Source: an uncultured Gammaproteobacteria bacterium (GTDB taxonomy: Bacteria > Pseudomonadota > Gammaproteobacteria > Pseudomonadales > Pseudohongiellaceae). From it: DNA of 64,000 nt. The notes beneath the pieces are model-generated. The model was not told the origin of the DNA, made no database searches, and worked only from the letters and a program-made list of their open reading frames with translations. Every line of letters starts with the position of its first letter. Position 1 is the stretch's first letter. The DNA lies in assembly GCA_937898685.1 (NCBI GenBank), contig CALEJT010000071.1, positions 19,715-83,714 on the forward strand, in the 5' to 3' direction. Positions 8,816 through 18,059 of this stretch are shown here, piece after piece. The position numbers were made by a program, and so were the translations under genes.

Positions 8816-9598
8816 ATGACTGCGATTCGTCAGCCCAGCGGTAAAGCCCAGGGCCAAGTGTCCTTGCCGCGGCACGTCGCCATCATCATGGATGGCAACA
8901 ACCGCTGGATCAAATTGCAGGGTGGCAGCGGCATCGATGGCCACAAGGCCGGCGCCGAAGCCGCGCGCCGCGTGATCCGCCTCTGCGCGGAGCGCGGCGT
9001 GGAAGTGTTGACCCTCTTCGCCTTCAGCAGCGAAAACTGGCAACGCCCGCCACAGGAAGTGAAGGGCCTGATGTCGCTCTTCACCCGCTTTCTGCAGCGC
9101 AGCGAAGTGTCCAAGCTGCACGAGAACGGCATCCGTCTCTGTTTCATCGGTAACCGCACGCGTTTTTCTTCACAACTGCAGCGCCTGATGCGCGATGCGG
9201 AAGTGCTCACGCGCGATAACGCGGTCATGACCGTCGTGGTGGCGGCCGACTACGGTGGACGTTGGGATCTGGTCGAAGCGTCGCGCCAGGTCGCGCGGCG
9301 GGTGCAGGCGGGTGAACTCGAGCCCGATGCCATCACCGAGGACGTTCTCAACGCGCACACGGCGCTGCATGAATTCCCCGCGCCCGATCTCTGCATTCGC
9401 ACGGGTGGCGAACAGCGCATCAGCAACTTTCTACTCTGGCAGCTCGCCTACACCGAACTGCATTTCACCAGCACGCTTTGGCCCGATTTCGATCTCAGCG
9501 ATCTCGAAGCAGCCTTTGCGGACTTTGCACGTCGTCAGCGCCGCTTCGGTCGCGTCAGCGAGCAATTGGAGCAGGAGCTGCGCGAGGGGACGCGCTGA
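8816..9598 (+). CDS. uppS: Isoprenyl transferase (undecaprenyl diphosphate synthase)
   Basis: cis-Prenyltransferase that makes undecaprenyl diphosphate, the lipid carrier for peptidoglycan and O-antigen. The 260-aa protein contains the catalytic HVAIIMDGNNRW (Asp in MDGNNRW near residue 27), the FAFSSENWQRP segment, and the C-terminal DLCIRTGGEQRISNFLLWQ substrate-binding motif. It starts 15 bases after frr and its stop overlaps the start of cdsA (TGATG), suggesting coupled translation. Confidence 0.97.
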   Translation: MTAIRQPSGKAQGQVSLPRHVAIIMDGNNRWIKLQGGSGIDGHKAGAEAARRVIRLCAERGVEVLTLFAFSSENWQRPPQEVKGLMSLFTRFLQRSEVSKLHENGIRLCFIGNRTRFSSQLQRLMRDAEVLTRDNAVMTVVVAADYGGRWDLVEASRQVARRVQAGELEPDAITEDVLNAHTALHEFPAPDLCIRTGGEQRISNFLLWQLAYTELHFTSTLWPDFDLSDLEAAFADFARRQRRFGRVSEQLEQELREGTR

Positions 9599-10419
9599 TG
9601 TTGCGCCAGCGCCTGCTGACGGCCGCGGTGCTGGTCGCCATCGTGGCGGCAGCCGTGTTGTATCTGCCACCTGCCGGTTTCGCGCTGTTCGTCGCGCTCA
9701 TCATCCTGATCGGTGCCTGGGAGTGGAGCACCTTGCTCAAGCTCACACGTCCCGCGCGTGTGGCCTATCTCGCCGTGATGGCGGCGCTCATGGCAGCACT
9801 GCAATCCACTTCGATCGACTTGTTGCTACCGCTGATGCTCGTGAGTGCACTGTGGTGGTTGGTCGCATTCTCATTGGTCTTGCGCTATCCCGACGGCGGC
9901 ACCTGGTGGCAGCGGCGTGCCGTGGCGCTCGGCATTGGATTGCTCGTTCTGGTTCCGGGCTTCGTTGCGCTCAACGCCCTGCGCGAGATGGAGCGCTATC
10001 CCTTGGTGATCGCCGGTTTCATCGTGCTCGTCGCGGCTGCCGACAGTTTTGCCTATTTCACGGGGCGTGCCTTCGGTCGGCGCCGTCTTGCCCCGCGCGT
10101 CAGTCCCAACAAGAGCTGGGAAGGTGTCTATGGCGGTATGGCGGGTTGTGTTGCGCTCGGCCTCGTCGTGCTCAATTGGTTGGTTCCGCCGGGTGAGGCT
10201 GGCCTGAGTTACTGGTCGACGGCAGTGGTGGGCCTGGTGCTCTTGGCAGCATTCAGCGTGGTAGGTGATCTCTTCGAAAGCATGTTCAAACGTCATTGTC
10301 AGGTGAAGGACAGCGGCAATCTGTTGCCGGGCCATGGGGGGGTACTCGACCGCCTCGACAGCCTCACCGCAGCGCTGCCCATCTATGTGCTGATCCTGAA
10401 CACGCTGGGCCCACTCTAA
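9598..10419 (+). CDS. cdsA: Phosphatidate cytidylyltransferase
   Basis: Integral inner-membrane enzyme that makes CDP-diacylglycerol from phosphatidate and CTP. The ATG at 9598 overlaps the uppS stop and gives MLRQRLLTAAVLVAIVAAAV, 273 aa; longer in-frame starts would lie inside uppS. Multiple hydrophobic segments are evident. The C-terminal CdsA signature is present: GDLFESMFKRHCQVKDSGN and then LPGHGGVLDRLDS, with SPNKSWEG upstream. One base separates it from dxr. Confidence 0.95.
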   Translation: MLRQRLLTAAVLVAIVAAAVLYLPPAGFALFVALIILIGAWEWSTLLKLTRPARVAYLAVMAALMAALQSTSIDLLLPLMLVSALWWLVAFSLVLRYPDGGTWWQRRAVALGIGLLVLVPGFVALNALREMERYPLVIAGFIVLVAAADSFAYFTGRAFGRRRLAPRVSPNKSWEGVYGGMAGCVALGLVVLNWLVPPGEAGLSYWSTAVVGLVLLAAFSVVGDLFESMFKRHCQVKDSGNLLPGHGGVLDRLDSLTAALPIYVLILNTLGPL

Positions 10420-10420
10420 G

Positions 10421-11605
10421 ATGCATAGGCAATCTCTCACCATCCTGGGCGCCACCGGTTCCATCGGCGTCAATACGCTGCGTGTGGTAGCCGAACACCG
10501 CGAACGCTACGAGGTCTTCGCGCTCACTGCCCAGAACAAGGACGCGTTGCTCCTCGAGCAATGTCGCCAGTTCCAGCCTCGCTATGCGGTATTGCTGGAC
10601 GAGCAGGCGGCGGCGCGTTTGCGCACCGCGGTTGCGGCAGAAGGTCTCAAGACGGAAGTACTCAGCGGTACCGATGCGCTCGTTCAGGTGGCAAGCGCAG
10701 CCGAAGTCGATACCGTCATGGCCGCCATCGTGGGTGGCGCAGGATTGCTGCCGACCTTTGCCGCCGCCAAGGCCGGCAAGAAGGTGCTCCTGGCCAACAA
10801 AGAAGCACTGGTGATGGCAGGGAGCATCTTCACGCAGGCGGCGCGCGCGAGCGGGGCAGTGGTGCTGCCGATCGACAGCGAGCACAACGCCATCTTTCAA
10901 TGCCTGCCCATCGATGAAAACGGCCGTTTCGCACAGCGTCCCGGCTGCGGTTTCACCAAGCTGATCCTCACGGCGTCAGGCGGTCCTTTCCGCAACCGCG
11001 CCAGGGAGGAGCTGGAACACATCACGCCCGATGAAGCCTGCGCGCATCCCAACTGGGCGATGGGGCGCAAGATCTCGGTGGATTCGGCCACCTTGGTCAA
11101 CAAGGGGCTCGAGTTGATCGAGGCCTGTCATCTGTTCGAAGTACCGGCCGCGAAAATCGACGTCGTGATCCATCCACAAAGCATCGTGCATTCGATGGTG
11201 TGCTATGAGGATGGTTCGACGCTGGCTCAGCTGGGCAATCCCGACATGCGCACACCGATTGCCTACGCCTTGGCCTGGCCGGAACGGATGAGTTCCGGAG
11301 TGGCGGCACTCGATCTCACGCAGACGGCCAAGCTCGAGTTCCAAGCGCCTGATTTGGAACGTTTTCCTGGGCTCAGGCTCGGCCGTGAAGCGGCCGAGGA
11401 GGGCGGTGTGGCGCCTTTGGTCTACAACGCTGCCAACGAAATCGCGGTTGCTGCGTTCCTGTCCGGGCGGGTCGGCTTTCTGAGAATACCTGCTATCATT
11501 GCCCGCGTTTTGGACCAAGCCACGCTGCCAGTGCCGACATCGCTAGAAGATGTCCTGCACTGCGACACGGAGGCCCGTGCGCTGGCAGAGCGCTGTCTGC
11601 CGTGA
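10421..11605 (+). CDS. dxr: 1-deoxy-D-xylulose 5-phosphate reductoisomerase
   Basis: Second step of the MEP isoprenoid pathway, converting DXP to MEP with NADPH. The 394-aa product starts with the dinucleotide-binding ILGATGSIG, carries the NKEALVMAG motif and the active-site loop and metal-site signature around IDSEHNAIFQCL, then HPNWAMGRKIS and VVIHPQSIVHSMV. Length fits the family (about 398). It supplies the same pathway as ispD and ispF at 30.8-32.1 kb and the substrate chain for uppS. Confidence 0.97.
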   Translation: MHRQSLTILGATGSIGVNTLRVVAEHRERYEVFALTAQNKDALLLEQCRQFQPRYAVLLDEQAAARLRTAVAAEGLKTEVLSGTDALVQVASAAEVDTVMAAIVGGAGLLPTFAAAKAGKKVLLANKEALVMAGSIFTQAARASGAVVLPIDSEHNAIFQCLPIDENGRFAQRPGCGFTKLILTASGGPFRNRAREELEHITPDEACAHPNWAMGRKISVDSATLVNKGLELIEACHLFEVPAAKIDVVIHPQSIVHSMVCYEDGSTLAQLGNPDMRTPIAYALAWPERMSSGVAALDLTQTAKLEFQAPDLERFPGLRLGREAAEEGGVAPLVYNAANEIAVAAFLSGRVGFLRIPAIIARVLDQATLPVPTSLEDVLHCDTEARALAERCLP

Positions 11606-11630
11606 TGCTGCATCAGGACTCAAGCAAGCC

Positions 11631-13058
11631 ATGTCAGTGATTCAGGACATACTCACCAGTGTGCTGGCCATGATGGTCACACTCGGCATCCTGGTGACCT
11701 TTCACGAATACGGCCACTATCGGGTCGCGCGCTGGTGCGGCGTGCGGGTCGAACGTTTTGCCGTGGGCTTCGGAAAGCCGATCTTCCGCTGGATGGGCAA
11801 GCCCCAGCCCGGCATTCCCGGTGACGACGGCCAACCGCATCGCACCGAATATGCCATCTGCTCACTGCCGCTCGGCGGCTATGTGCGCATGCTGGGCGAG
11901 CAGGACGAGGTAGGTCCCGAACTCGCTCCTTATTCTTTCACCCACAAGCCTCTCAGCCAGCGTGCCGCCATCGTCGCGGCAGGTCCCATTGCCAACTTTC
12001 TGCTCGCCGTCGTCCTTTACTGGCTGATGTTCATGGGCGGTGTCAGCGGCCTCGCGCCGGTCGTGGGTCGTGTGGAAGCGCCCAGCCTTGCAGCGCAGGC
12101 CGGTCTGCAGGCCGGAGACGAAATCCTCGCTGTCGACGGCGTGGAAACCACGACGTGGCAGAAGGTGCATGAGCGTCTGCTCGATCGACTCGGCGAAAGC
12201 GGCACCCTGCATCTGACCGTGCGTGCGTCGGATACGACGCTGGCGCGCGAACTCACCGTGCCGCTGAACCGCTGGCTGGCGGATGCCAAGGAGCCGAATC
12301 TCCTGGCCGAATTGGGCATCGTGCCGTTCAACCAGACCCTGGAGGCACGTCTGGATCAGGTTCTGCCCGAAGGCAGAGCCGCTGCGGCCGGCCTCGCCAG
12401 CGGCGACCTGATCATCAGCGCCAACGGCGTCGCCGTGGTCGATTGGAACCATTGGCTGGAATTGGTGCGCACCAGTCCGGAACAAGATCTGCAATTGGTG
12501 GTCGAACGGGAAGGCATGGAAGTGGCGCTGACCCTGCGACCCGCCGTGCGCGTCGATGCGCAAGGACGTCCCGAGCTCGATGCCAATGGCAACGAACAAG
12601 GTTATATCGGCGCCTCGGTGCGCATTCCGCCGCTGCCGGAATGGATGAATCGCAGCGTGAATTATTCGCCGCTGGCCGCGTTGCCCGAGGCGGTGCAGGA
12701 AACTTGGGACAACACGGTTTTCGTATTGGTATCGCTGAAGAAAATGCTGGTCGGGCTGATTTCGGTGAGCAACATCAGTGGCCCGCTCACGATCGCCCAG
12801 GTGGCCGGGGAAACCGCCAGCTACGGCCTCGAGTACTATCTCGGCTTTCTGGCGGTGCTGAGCATCAGCTTGGGTGTATTGAACTTGTTACCGATTCCCG
12901 TATTGGACGGTGGTCATCTGTTTTATTACGGCATCGAGGCTGTGATTCGCCGTCCGATCCCGCTCAAGGCACAGGAATGGGGCATGCAGGTGGGGGTTAC
13001 CCTGATCGCATGCATCATGTTCCTGGCTCTCTATAACGACGTGAACCGTTTGCTTTAA
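11631..13058 (+). CDS. rseP: Site-2 zinc protease RseP
   Basis: Inner-membrane metalloprotease that cleaves the anti-sigma factor RseA to release sigma-E, and trims remnant signal peptides. The start at 11631 gives 475 aa. The zinc motif HEYGH is in the first membrane segment (His25, Glu26, His29) and the third ligand motif is in NLLPIPVLDGG near the C-terminus. Two periplasmic PDZ domains lie between (around GLQAGDEILAVDGVE and GLASGDLIISANGVA). An earlier in-frame ATG at 11550 lies within dxr and is unlikely. It precedes bamA, as usual. Confidence 0.95.
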   Translation: MSVIQDILTSVLAMMVTLGILVTFHEYGHYRVARWCGVRVERFAVGFGKPIFRWMGKPQPGIPGDDGQPHRTEYAICSLPLGGYVRMLGEQDEVGPELAPYSFTHKPLSQRAAIVAAGPIANFLLAVVLYWLMFMGGVSGLAPVVGRVEAPSLAAQAGLQAGDEILAVDGVETTTWQKVHERLLDRLGESGTLHLTVRASDTTLARELTVPLNRWLADAKEPNLLAELGIVPFNQTLEARLDQVLPEGRAAAAGLASGDLIISANGVAVVDWNHWLELVRTSPEQDLQLVVEREGMEVALTLRPAVRVDAQGRPELDANGNEQGYIGASVRIPPLPEWMNRSVNYSPLAALPEAVQETWDNTVFVLVSLKKMLVGLISVSNISGPLTIAQVAGETASYGLEYYLGFLAVLSISLGVLNLLPIPVLDGGHLFYYGIEAVIRRPIPLKAQEWGMQVGVTLIACIMFLALYNDVNRLL

Positions 13059-13072
13059 GGCCTTCCTCCTAA

Positions 13073-15802
13073 ATGATTCAGAAGTTCGTCAAACGTACGC
13101 TGCCGCTGTGCATCGCCGCTGCACTCGAATTTTCCTCGACTTCGCTTTACGCCCAGGCGCAGCAGCCGTTCACGGTGGCAGACATTCGTCTCGAAGGTCT
13201 GCAGCGCGTGGCGGCGAGCAGTGTGTTCGGGCTTTTGAATGTGCGCGTGGGTGATCAGATCGATCAGGCCGACGTCAGCCGCATCATCCGCGATGTCTTC
13301 GCCTCCGATTATTTCAGCGACATCGAGGTCCTCATCGAGGACAACGTGCTGATCATCCGGGTGACCGAACGTCCGACCATCTCGGCTATCAACCTGGAAG
13401 GCAACAAGCTCATCCCGACCCAGGCGCTCTTGGACAACATGAAGAACGCCGGCCTCGATACCGGCCAGGTATTCAAACCCTCGACCCTGGAAGGCATGCG
13501 TCTCGCGCTCGAGGAGCAGTACGTGGCGCAGGGCATGTACGGTGCCAGCGTGGAGCTGGACGTCGAAGAACAGGAACGTAACCGCGTAGCCCTCAACATC
13601 AAGATCAACGAAGGCGAGGCCGCCAAGATCGTTCACATCAACATCGTCGGCAACTCGGTGTTCAGCGACGAAGAACTGCTCGATCTCTTCGAACTGCGCA
13701 CCACGCACTTCACCTCGTTCTTCCGCAAGGACGACCGCTACGCGCGTGAAAAGATCAACGGAGACCTCGAACGTCTGCGGTCCTATTACATGGACCAGGG
13801 TTACATCAACTTCGATGTGACGTCGACGCAGGTGTCGGTGTCGCCCGACAAGGAACAGGTCTACATCACCATCAACATCAGTGAGGGTGACGTCTATACC
13901 GTCCGCAACGTGGAACTCGCCGGTGACCTGGTCGATTCCGAAGACCTGCTGCGTCTCGTGCTGCAGGTACAGGAAGGGCAGACCTTCTCGCAGCAACTCG
14001 TCACCTCGACTGCGGAGTTCATGACGCAGCTGCTCGGCAACCGCGGCTATTTCTTCGCGGAAGTCGAGGGCGTGCCTTCGATCAACGAAGAGGACAAGAC
14101 CGTCGACATCACCTTCTTCGTGGTGCCGGGCAATCGCACCTACGTGAACCGTATCAGCTTCGCCGGCAACACCAACACCGCCGATGAAGTATTGCGTCGC
14201 GAAATGCGTCAGATGGAAGGCGCGCCGGCGTCCAAGGCGGCACTGGAGCAATCCAAGGTGCGTATGGAGCGTCTGGGCTACTTCGCCAACGTCAACTACG
14301 AAACCACGCAGGTGCCGGGCACCAGCGACCAGATCAACGTCGACTTCACGGTGGAAGAGCAGCTCTCGGGCAGCATCGGCGGCTCGCTCGGTTACGGTCA
14401 GGTGCAGGGTCTGATCATCAGCGCCAACCTGCAGATGGCGAACTTCCTCGGTACCGGTAAGAGCGTGGGCGTGAACGCGAACACCAGCTCCTTCAGTACC
14501 AACTATGCGTTCAGTTATTTCGATCCCTATTACACGGTCGACGGTGTGAGCCGCGGTTACAGCGTGTCGTACACCAAGAACGACTATGCCGAACTGGGGC
14601 TGGCGAGCTACAGCACCAACCAGCTCAATCTCAGTACCTCATACGGTTATCAGCTCAGCGAGAACCAGAGCCTGAGCTTCAACATCGGTTACAACAACAC
14701 CAAGATCAAAACCAACGATTGGATCAACCCGGTCAAGGAAATTCGTACCAGCCCACGTCTGGTGCCTGGTGTCGACTACTACATCGTGCAGCCCGGACGG
14801 GACAGCTCCTACTACGATCCGGAAACCGGCAGGTTCTATCCGATCAGCGATCCCGTCATCGCGCCGATCAGTGAACTGCCGCCGACGGCTTTCAACCAGG
14901 AGCTGGGCTTCCTCGATCGCGAAGGGGACAAGTTCAACAACTTCACCTTCAACATCACCTGGCTGGAATCCACGTTGAACCGCGGCATCTTCCCGACCGC
15001 CGGCGGAGCACAGAGTCTCTCGCTGGAAATCACCGTGCCCGGTAGTGACCTCAACTACTGGCGTCTGCGCTACTACAAGGAACAATACTTCCCGCTGTTC
15101 GGGGAGTGGGTGATCCGCGGCCGTATGGATCTTGGTTATGGTGATGGCTACGGTGACACCGACCAGTTGCCGTTCTTCCAGAACTTCTATGCCGGTGGTC
15201 AGGGTTCGGTACGAGGTTTCGAACCCAACCGCCTGGGTCCGCGCAGTACCTTCGCCGAGAACTATCAATGGCAGGAAGGTTCCGTCTATCTGAAGGACGA
15301 GAACGGCAACATCGTGCTCGGTCCGGATGGATTTCCGCGTCTGGATCCGACTTCACCGAGCGCCTACATCCTGCGCCAGGCCGTGGATGAAAACGGTGAT
15401 CCGCTCTTCGACGAAACCGGTCTGCCGGTTTACGAGCAGGAGATCGCCCGCAGAAGCACCAGTGGCGGTTATCGTCCGGCGCCGTTCGGCGGCAACATCC
15501 AGGCCACGGGTACCATCGAACTTCTGTTCCCCTTGCCGTTCATCGAAGATCGCAGCCGTGTACGTTCGTCCTTCTTCATTGACGCCGGTAACGTCTTCTC
15601 GAGCTATTGTTCGGCGGCACAGCGGGCCAACAGCAACTGTTCGGACTTCTCTTTCGACGAGTTGCGCTACTCGGCTGGCATCGGTATCAGCTGGATGAGC
15701 GGGGCCTTTGGTATCATGACCTTCAGCTTGGCCAAAGCCTTCAATGCCAGTACCATAGACGAAACCGAAGTATTCCAGTTCAACCTGGGCAGTAACTTCT
15801 AG
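13073..15802 (+). CDS. bamA: Outer membrane protein assembly factor BamA, with extended loops
   Basis: Essential Omp85 protein that folds beta-barrel proteins into the outer membrane. It has a signal peptide (cleavage likely after LYAQA), five POTRA domains in the first 400 residues, and a C-terminal 16-strand barrel ending in the Phe-terminated QFNLGSNF. The loop-6 motif VRGF is at about residue 714. At 909 aa it is about 100 longer than E. coli BamA; the excess is concentrated at about residues 557-618 and 737-803, both in barrel loops predicted extracellular. It is flanked by rseP and skp, the universal arrangement. Confidence 0.96.
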   Translation: MIQKFVKRTLPLCIAAALEFSSTSLYAQAQQPFTVADIRLEGLQRVAASSVFGLLNVRVGDQIDQADVSRIIRDVFASDYFSDIEVLIEDNVLIIRVTERPTISAINLEGNKLIPTQALLDNMKNAGLDTGQVFKPSTLEGMRLALEEQYVAQGMYGASVELDVEEQERNRVALNIKINEGEAAKIVHINIVGNSVFSDEELLDLFELRTTHFTSFFRKDDRYAREKINGDLERLRSYYMDQGYINFDVTSTQVSVSPDKEQVYITINISEGDVYTVRNVELAGDLVDSEDLLRLVLQVQEGQTFSQQLVTSTAEFMTQLLGNRGYFFAEVEGVPSINEEDKTVDITFFVVPGNRTYVNRISFAGNTNTADEVLRREMRQMEGAPASKAALEQSKVRMERLGYFANVNYETTQVPGTSDQINVDFTVEEQLSGSIGGSLGYGQVQGLIISANLQMANFLGTGKSVGVNANTSSFSTNYAFSYFDPYYTVDGVSRGYSVSYTKNDYAELGLASYSTNQLNLSTSYGYQLSENQSLSFNIGYNNTKIKTNDWINPVKEIRTSPRLVPGVDYYIVQPGRDSSYYDPETGRFYPISDPVIAPISELPPTAFNQELGFLDREGDKFNNFTFNITWLESTLNRGIFPTAGGAQSLSLEITVPGSDLNYWRLRYYKEQYFPLFGEWVIRGRMDLGYGDGYGDTDQLPFFQNFYAGGQGSVRGFEPNRLGPRSTFAENYQWQEGSVYLKDENGNIVLGPDGFPRLDPTSPSAYILRQAVDENGDPLFDETGLPVYEQEIARRSTSGGYRPAPFGGNIQATGTIELLFPLPFIEDRSRVRSSFFIDAGNVFSSYCSAAQRANSNCSDFSFDELRYSAGIGISWMSGAFGIMTFSLAKAFNASTIDETEVFQFNLGSNF

Positions 15803-15915
15803 GTCGAAACCACGTTCAAGCAAGGTTCAATATTCAGCACAGGGGAACACAGGAGCCACAAGAGGTTTCCACCCCTTTCAGTTGAAAACCCCACGCAACC
15901 CATTCGGAGAGATTC

Positions 15916-16473
15916 GTGAAAACCGTAATCGTGCACACTGTCGATCGTGTCGTTTCATCCAGTCGCGCCCTGGCCCTTGGACTGGCGGTCTTGTTGGTAG
16001 GCGGCATGAGTGATGTCGCCCTCGCGCAGGCCCCGCAGAAGGTCGCCGTGCTCGACATGGCTGCTGCGCTTTTCAACTCCGACAAAGCCAAACAGGTCGA
16101 CGAGCAACTCAAGCAGGAAACTGCGGAAGACGAGCAGAAGATCCGCAGCCTCGCCGAACAGGGGCGCGGTCTGCAGGAAAAATTGCAGAAGGATGCCGCC
16201 GTTCTGAGCGATGCCGATCGTCGCAAGACCGAAGAGCAGTTGCAGGAAATCAACGTACAGTACCAGTTCCTCATCCAGAAGGTGCAGAACCTCCTGAACG
16301 AACGTCGCCAGCAGTTCCAGCAGACCTACGCTCCGAACCTGGTGCAAGCCATTCAGGAAGTGGTGGAAGAGGGCAACTATGACCTCGTTCTGCGTGCCGA
16401 TGCCGTTCTGCATTTCTCGAACGCCTACGACATCACGGCTCGCGTCACTGAAAAATTGAATTCGCAGCGGTAA
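15916..16473 (+). CDS. skp: Periplasmic chaperone Skp/OmpH
   Basis: Trimeric holdase that carries unfolded outer-membrane proteins through the periplasm to the Bam complex. It uses a GTG start at 15916 with GGAGAG upstream. The 185-aa precursor has a long signal peptide ending near VALAQA, then KVAVLDMAAALFNS, which forms the start of the trimerisation body, and a long Gln/Glu/Lys-rich helical hairpin (about residues 55-135). Position between bamA and lpxD is the standard one. I searched the upstream 113 bases for a sigma-E promoter and saw no good match. Confidence 0.93.
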   Translation: MKTVIVHTVDRVVSSSRALALGLAVLLVGGMSDVALAQAPQKVAVLDMAAALFNSDKAKQVDEQLKQETAEDEQKIRSLAEQGRGLQEKLQKDAAVLSDADRRKTEEQLQEINVQYQFLIQKVQNLLNERRQQFQQTYAPNLVQAIQEVVEEGNYDLVLRADAVLHFSNAYDITARVTEKLNSQR

Positions 16474-16488
16474 GCATCGGACCCACGC

Positions 16489-17538
16489 GTGACCGAGCGT
16501 CCGGTCTATACCCTCGAACAACTTGCGGCACGGCTGGAGCTCGAGTTTCGTGGCGACGCAAGATTGGTGCTTCGCGGGCTCGCCAGTCTGGACGAGGCGG
16601 GCCCCGATCAACTGAGCTTCTATAACAATCCCCGCTTCTTCGATTCACTGCGCCGCACCCGCGCCGGCGCGGTGATCCTCGATCCAGCACACGCAGCGGC
16701 GGCGCCCGGTGCCGTGTTGCTGACTTCCCAACCCTATCTCGCCTTTGCGCGTGCGAGCGCCTTGTTCGCACGCGCGCCGGCGCAGCATCAGGGTGTGCAT
16801 CCCAGTGCCATCGTCGATCCCAATGCCGAACTGGCGGGGGACGTGGCGGTGGGACCACACGTGGTCATCGGTGCAGGAACCGTGATCGAAGCAGGAGTGA
16901 ACATCGCACCGGGTTGCGTCATCGGACGCGACTGCCGTATCGGTGAAGGTTCACGGCTCAATCCCAATGTCACCGTGTATGACGACGTCCACATCGGCAA
17001 ACGAGCCTTGATTCATGCCAATGTGGTGTTGGGTGGTGATGGCTTCGGCTTTGCGCCCGATGGCAAGGCGCAGGTGAAGATTCATCAATTGGGTGGGGTG
17101 CGCATCGGCGACGACGTCGAAATCGGTGCTTCCACCACCGTCGATCGGGGCGCACTCGAACATACCGTCATCGGCAACGGTGTGAAGATCGACAATCAGG
17201 TGCAGATCGCGCACAACGTCCGCGTTGGTGACAACACCGTCATCTGCGGATGTAGCGCGATCGCCGGTAGCTCAAGCATCGGCAAAAACTGTATCATTGC
17301 CGGCGCTGTGGGCGTGATCAACCACGTACACATCTGCGACGGTGTCACCATCACTGCCATGTCACTGGTGAATCAGTCCATCGACAAGCCCGGCATCTAT
17401 TCTTCGGGCACCGGGCTGATGGAAACCGGTCACTGGAAAAAAACCATCGTGCGTTTCAAGCAGTTGGATGCCATCTCGAAGCGTCTGGCGCAGCTGGAGC
17501 AGAATCTGTTCGGCTCGGACGACGACAGGGCTTCGTGA
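16489..17538 (+). CDS. lpxD: UDP-3-O-(3-hydroxyacyl)glucosamine N-acyltransferase
   Basis: Third step of lipid A synthesis, adding the N-linked hydroxyacyl chain from ACP. It starts with GTG at 16489, 15 bases after skp, giving 349 aa. The N-terminal uridine-binding domain (LSFYNNPRF) is followed by hexapeptide repeats of a left-handed beta helix. The catalytic His is in QIAHNV (about His242). Length is normal (341-355). Confidence 0.96.
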   Translation: MTERPVYTLEQLAARLELEFRGDARLVLRGLASLDEAGPDQLSFYNNPRFFDSLRRTRAGAVILDPAHAAAAPGAVLLTSQPYLAFARASALFARAPAQHQGVHPSAIVDPNAELAGDVAVGPHVVIGAGTVIEAGVNIAPGCVIGRDCRIGEGSRLNPNVTVYDDVHIGKRALIHANVVLGGDGFGFAPDGKAQVKIHQLGGVRIGDDVEIGASTTVDRGALEHTVIGNGVKIDNQVQIAHNVRVGDNTVICGCSAIAGSSSIGKNCIIAGAVGVINHVHICDGVTITAMSLVNQSIDKPGIYSSGTGLMETGHWKKTIVRFKQLDAISKRLAQLEQNLFGSDDDRAS

Positions 17539-17583
17539 TCGTCTGCAATCGCTTGTACGACTCAATTACAGGCCAGCACTACT

Positions 17584-18021
17584 ATGATGAATATCGGCGA
17601 GATCAAAGCCTATCTGCCGCAGCGCTATCCCTTCCTGATGATCGACAGAGTGGTGGAGATCGAGCTAGGTAAGCGGATCAAGGCTTACAAGAACGTCAGC
17701 GTCAACGAAGAATTCTTCCAGGGTCATTTCCCCCACAAGCCGATCATGCCGGGCGTCCTCATCATCGAGGCCTTGGCGCAGGCGGCTGGCGTGCTCGGTT
17801 TCAAGAGCCAGGAAAAACTGCCACGTGACGGTTATCTCTATTACTTCGTGGGTGCGGACAACGTCCGCCTCAAACGTCCCGTAGTGCCGGGCGATCAATT
17901 GGTGCTGGAAGCGGAACTCGTCACCGTACGCCGCGGCATCTACAAGTTCGAATGCAAAGCCTCTGTCGACGGAGAGGTGGCTTGCGAGGCCACGATCCTC
18001 TGCGCGGAACGCAAAGAGTGA
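17584..18021 (+). CDS. fabZ: 3-hydroxyacyl-ACP dehydratase FabZ
   Basis: Dehydrates 3-hydroxyacyl-ACP in fatty-acid elongation; its substrate pool is shared with LpxA and LpxD, which flank it. The 145-aa hot-dog-fold protein carries GHFPHKPIMPGVLIIEALAQ in which His48 and Glu62 are the catalytic pair. Two adjacent ATG codons (17584, 17587) can serve as start and I cannot separate them. Confidence 0.97.
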   Translation: MMNIGEIKAYLPQRYPFLMIDRVVEIELGKRIKAYKNVSVNEEFFQGHFPHKPIMPGVLIIEALAQAAGVLGFKSQEKLPRDGYLYYFVGADNVRLKRPVVPGDQLVLEAELVTVRRGIYKFECKASVDGEVACEATILCAERKE

Positions 18022-18059
18022 ACTCCTTCGCAGCACATGCGCAGGCAAGGAATACCACA

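Noticed and set aside
15803..15915. Possible sigma-E promoter before skp
   Set aside because: No GAACTT-like -35 with a TCTGA-like -10 at 16-17 bases was found.
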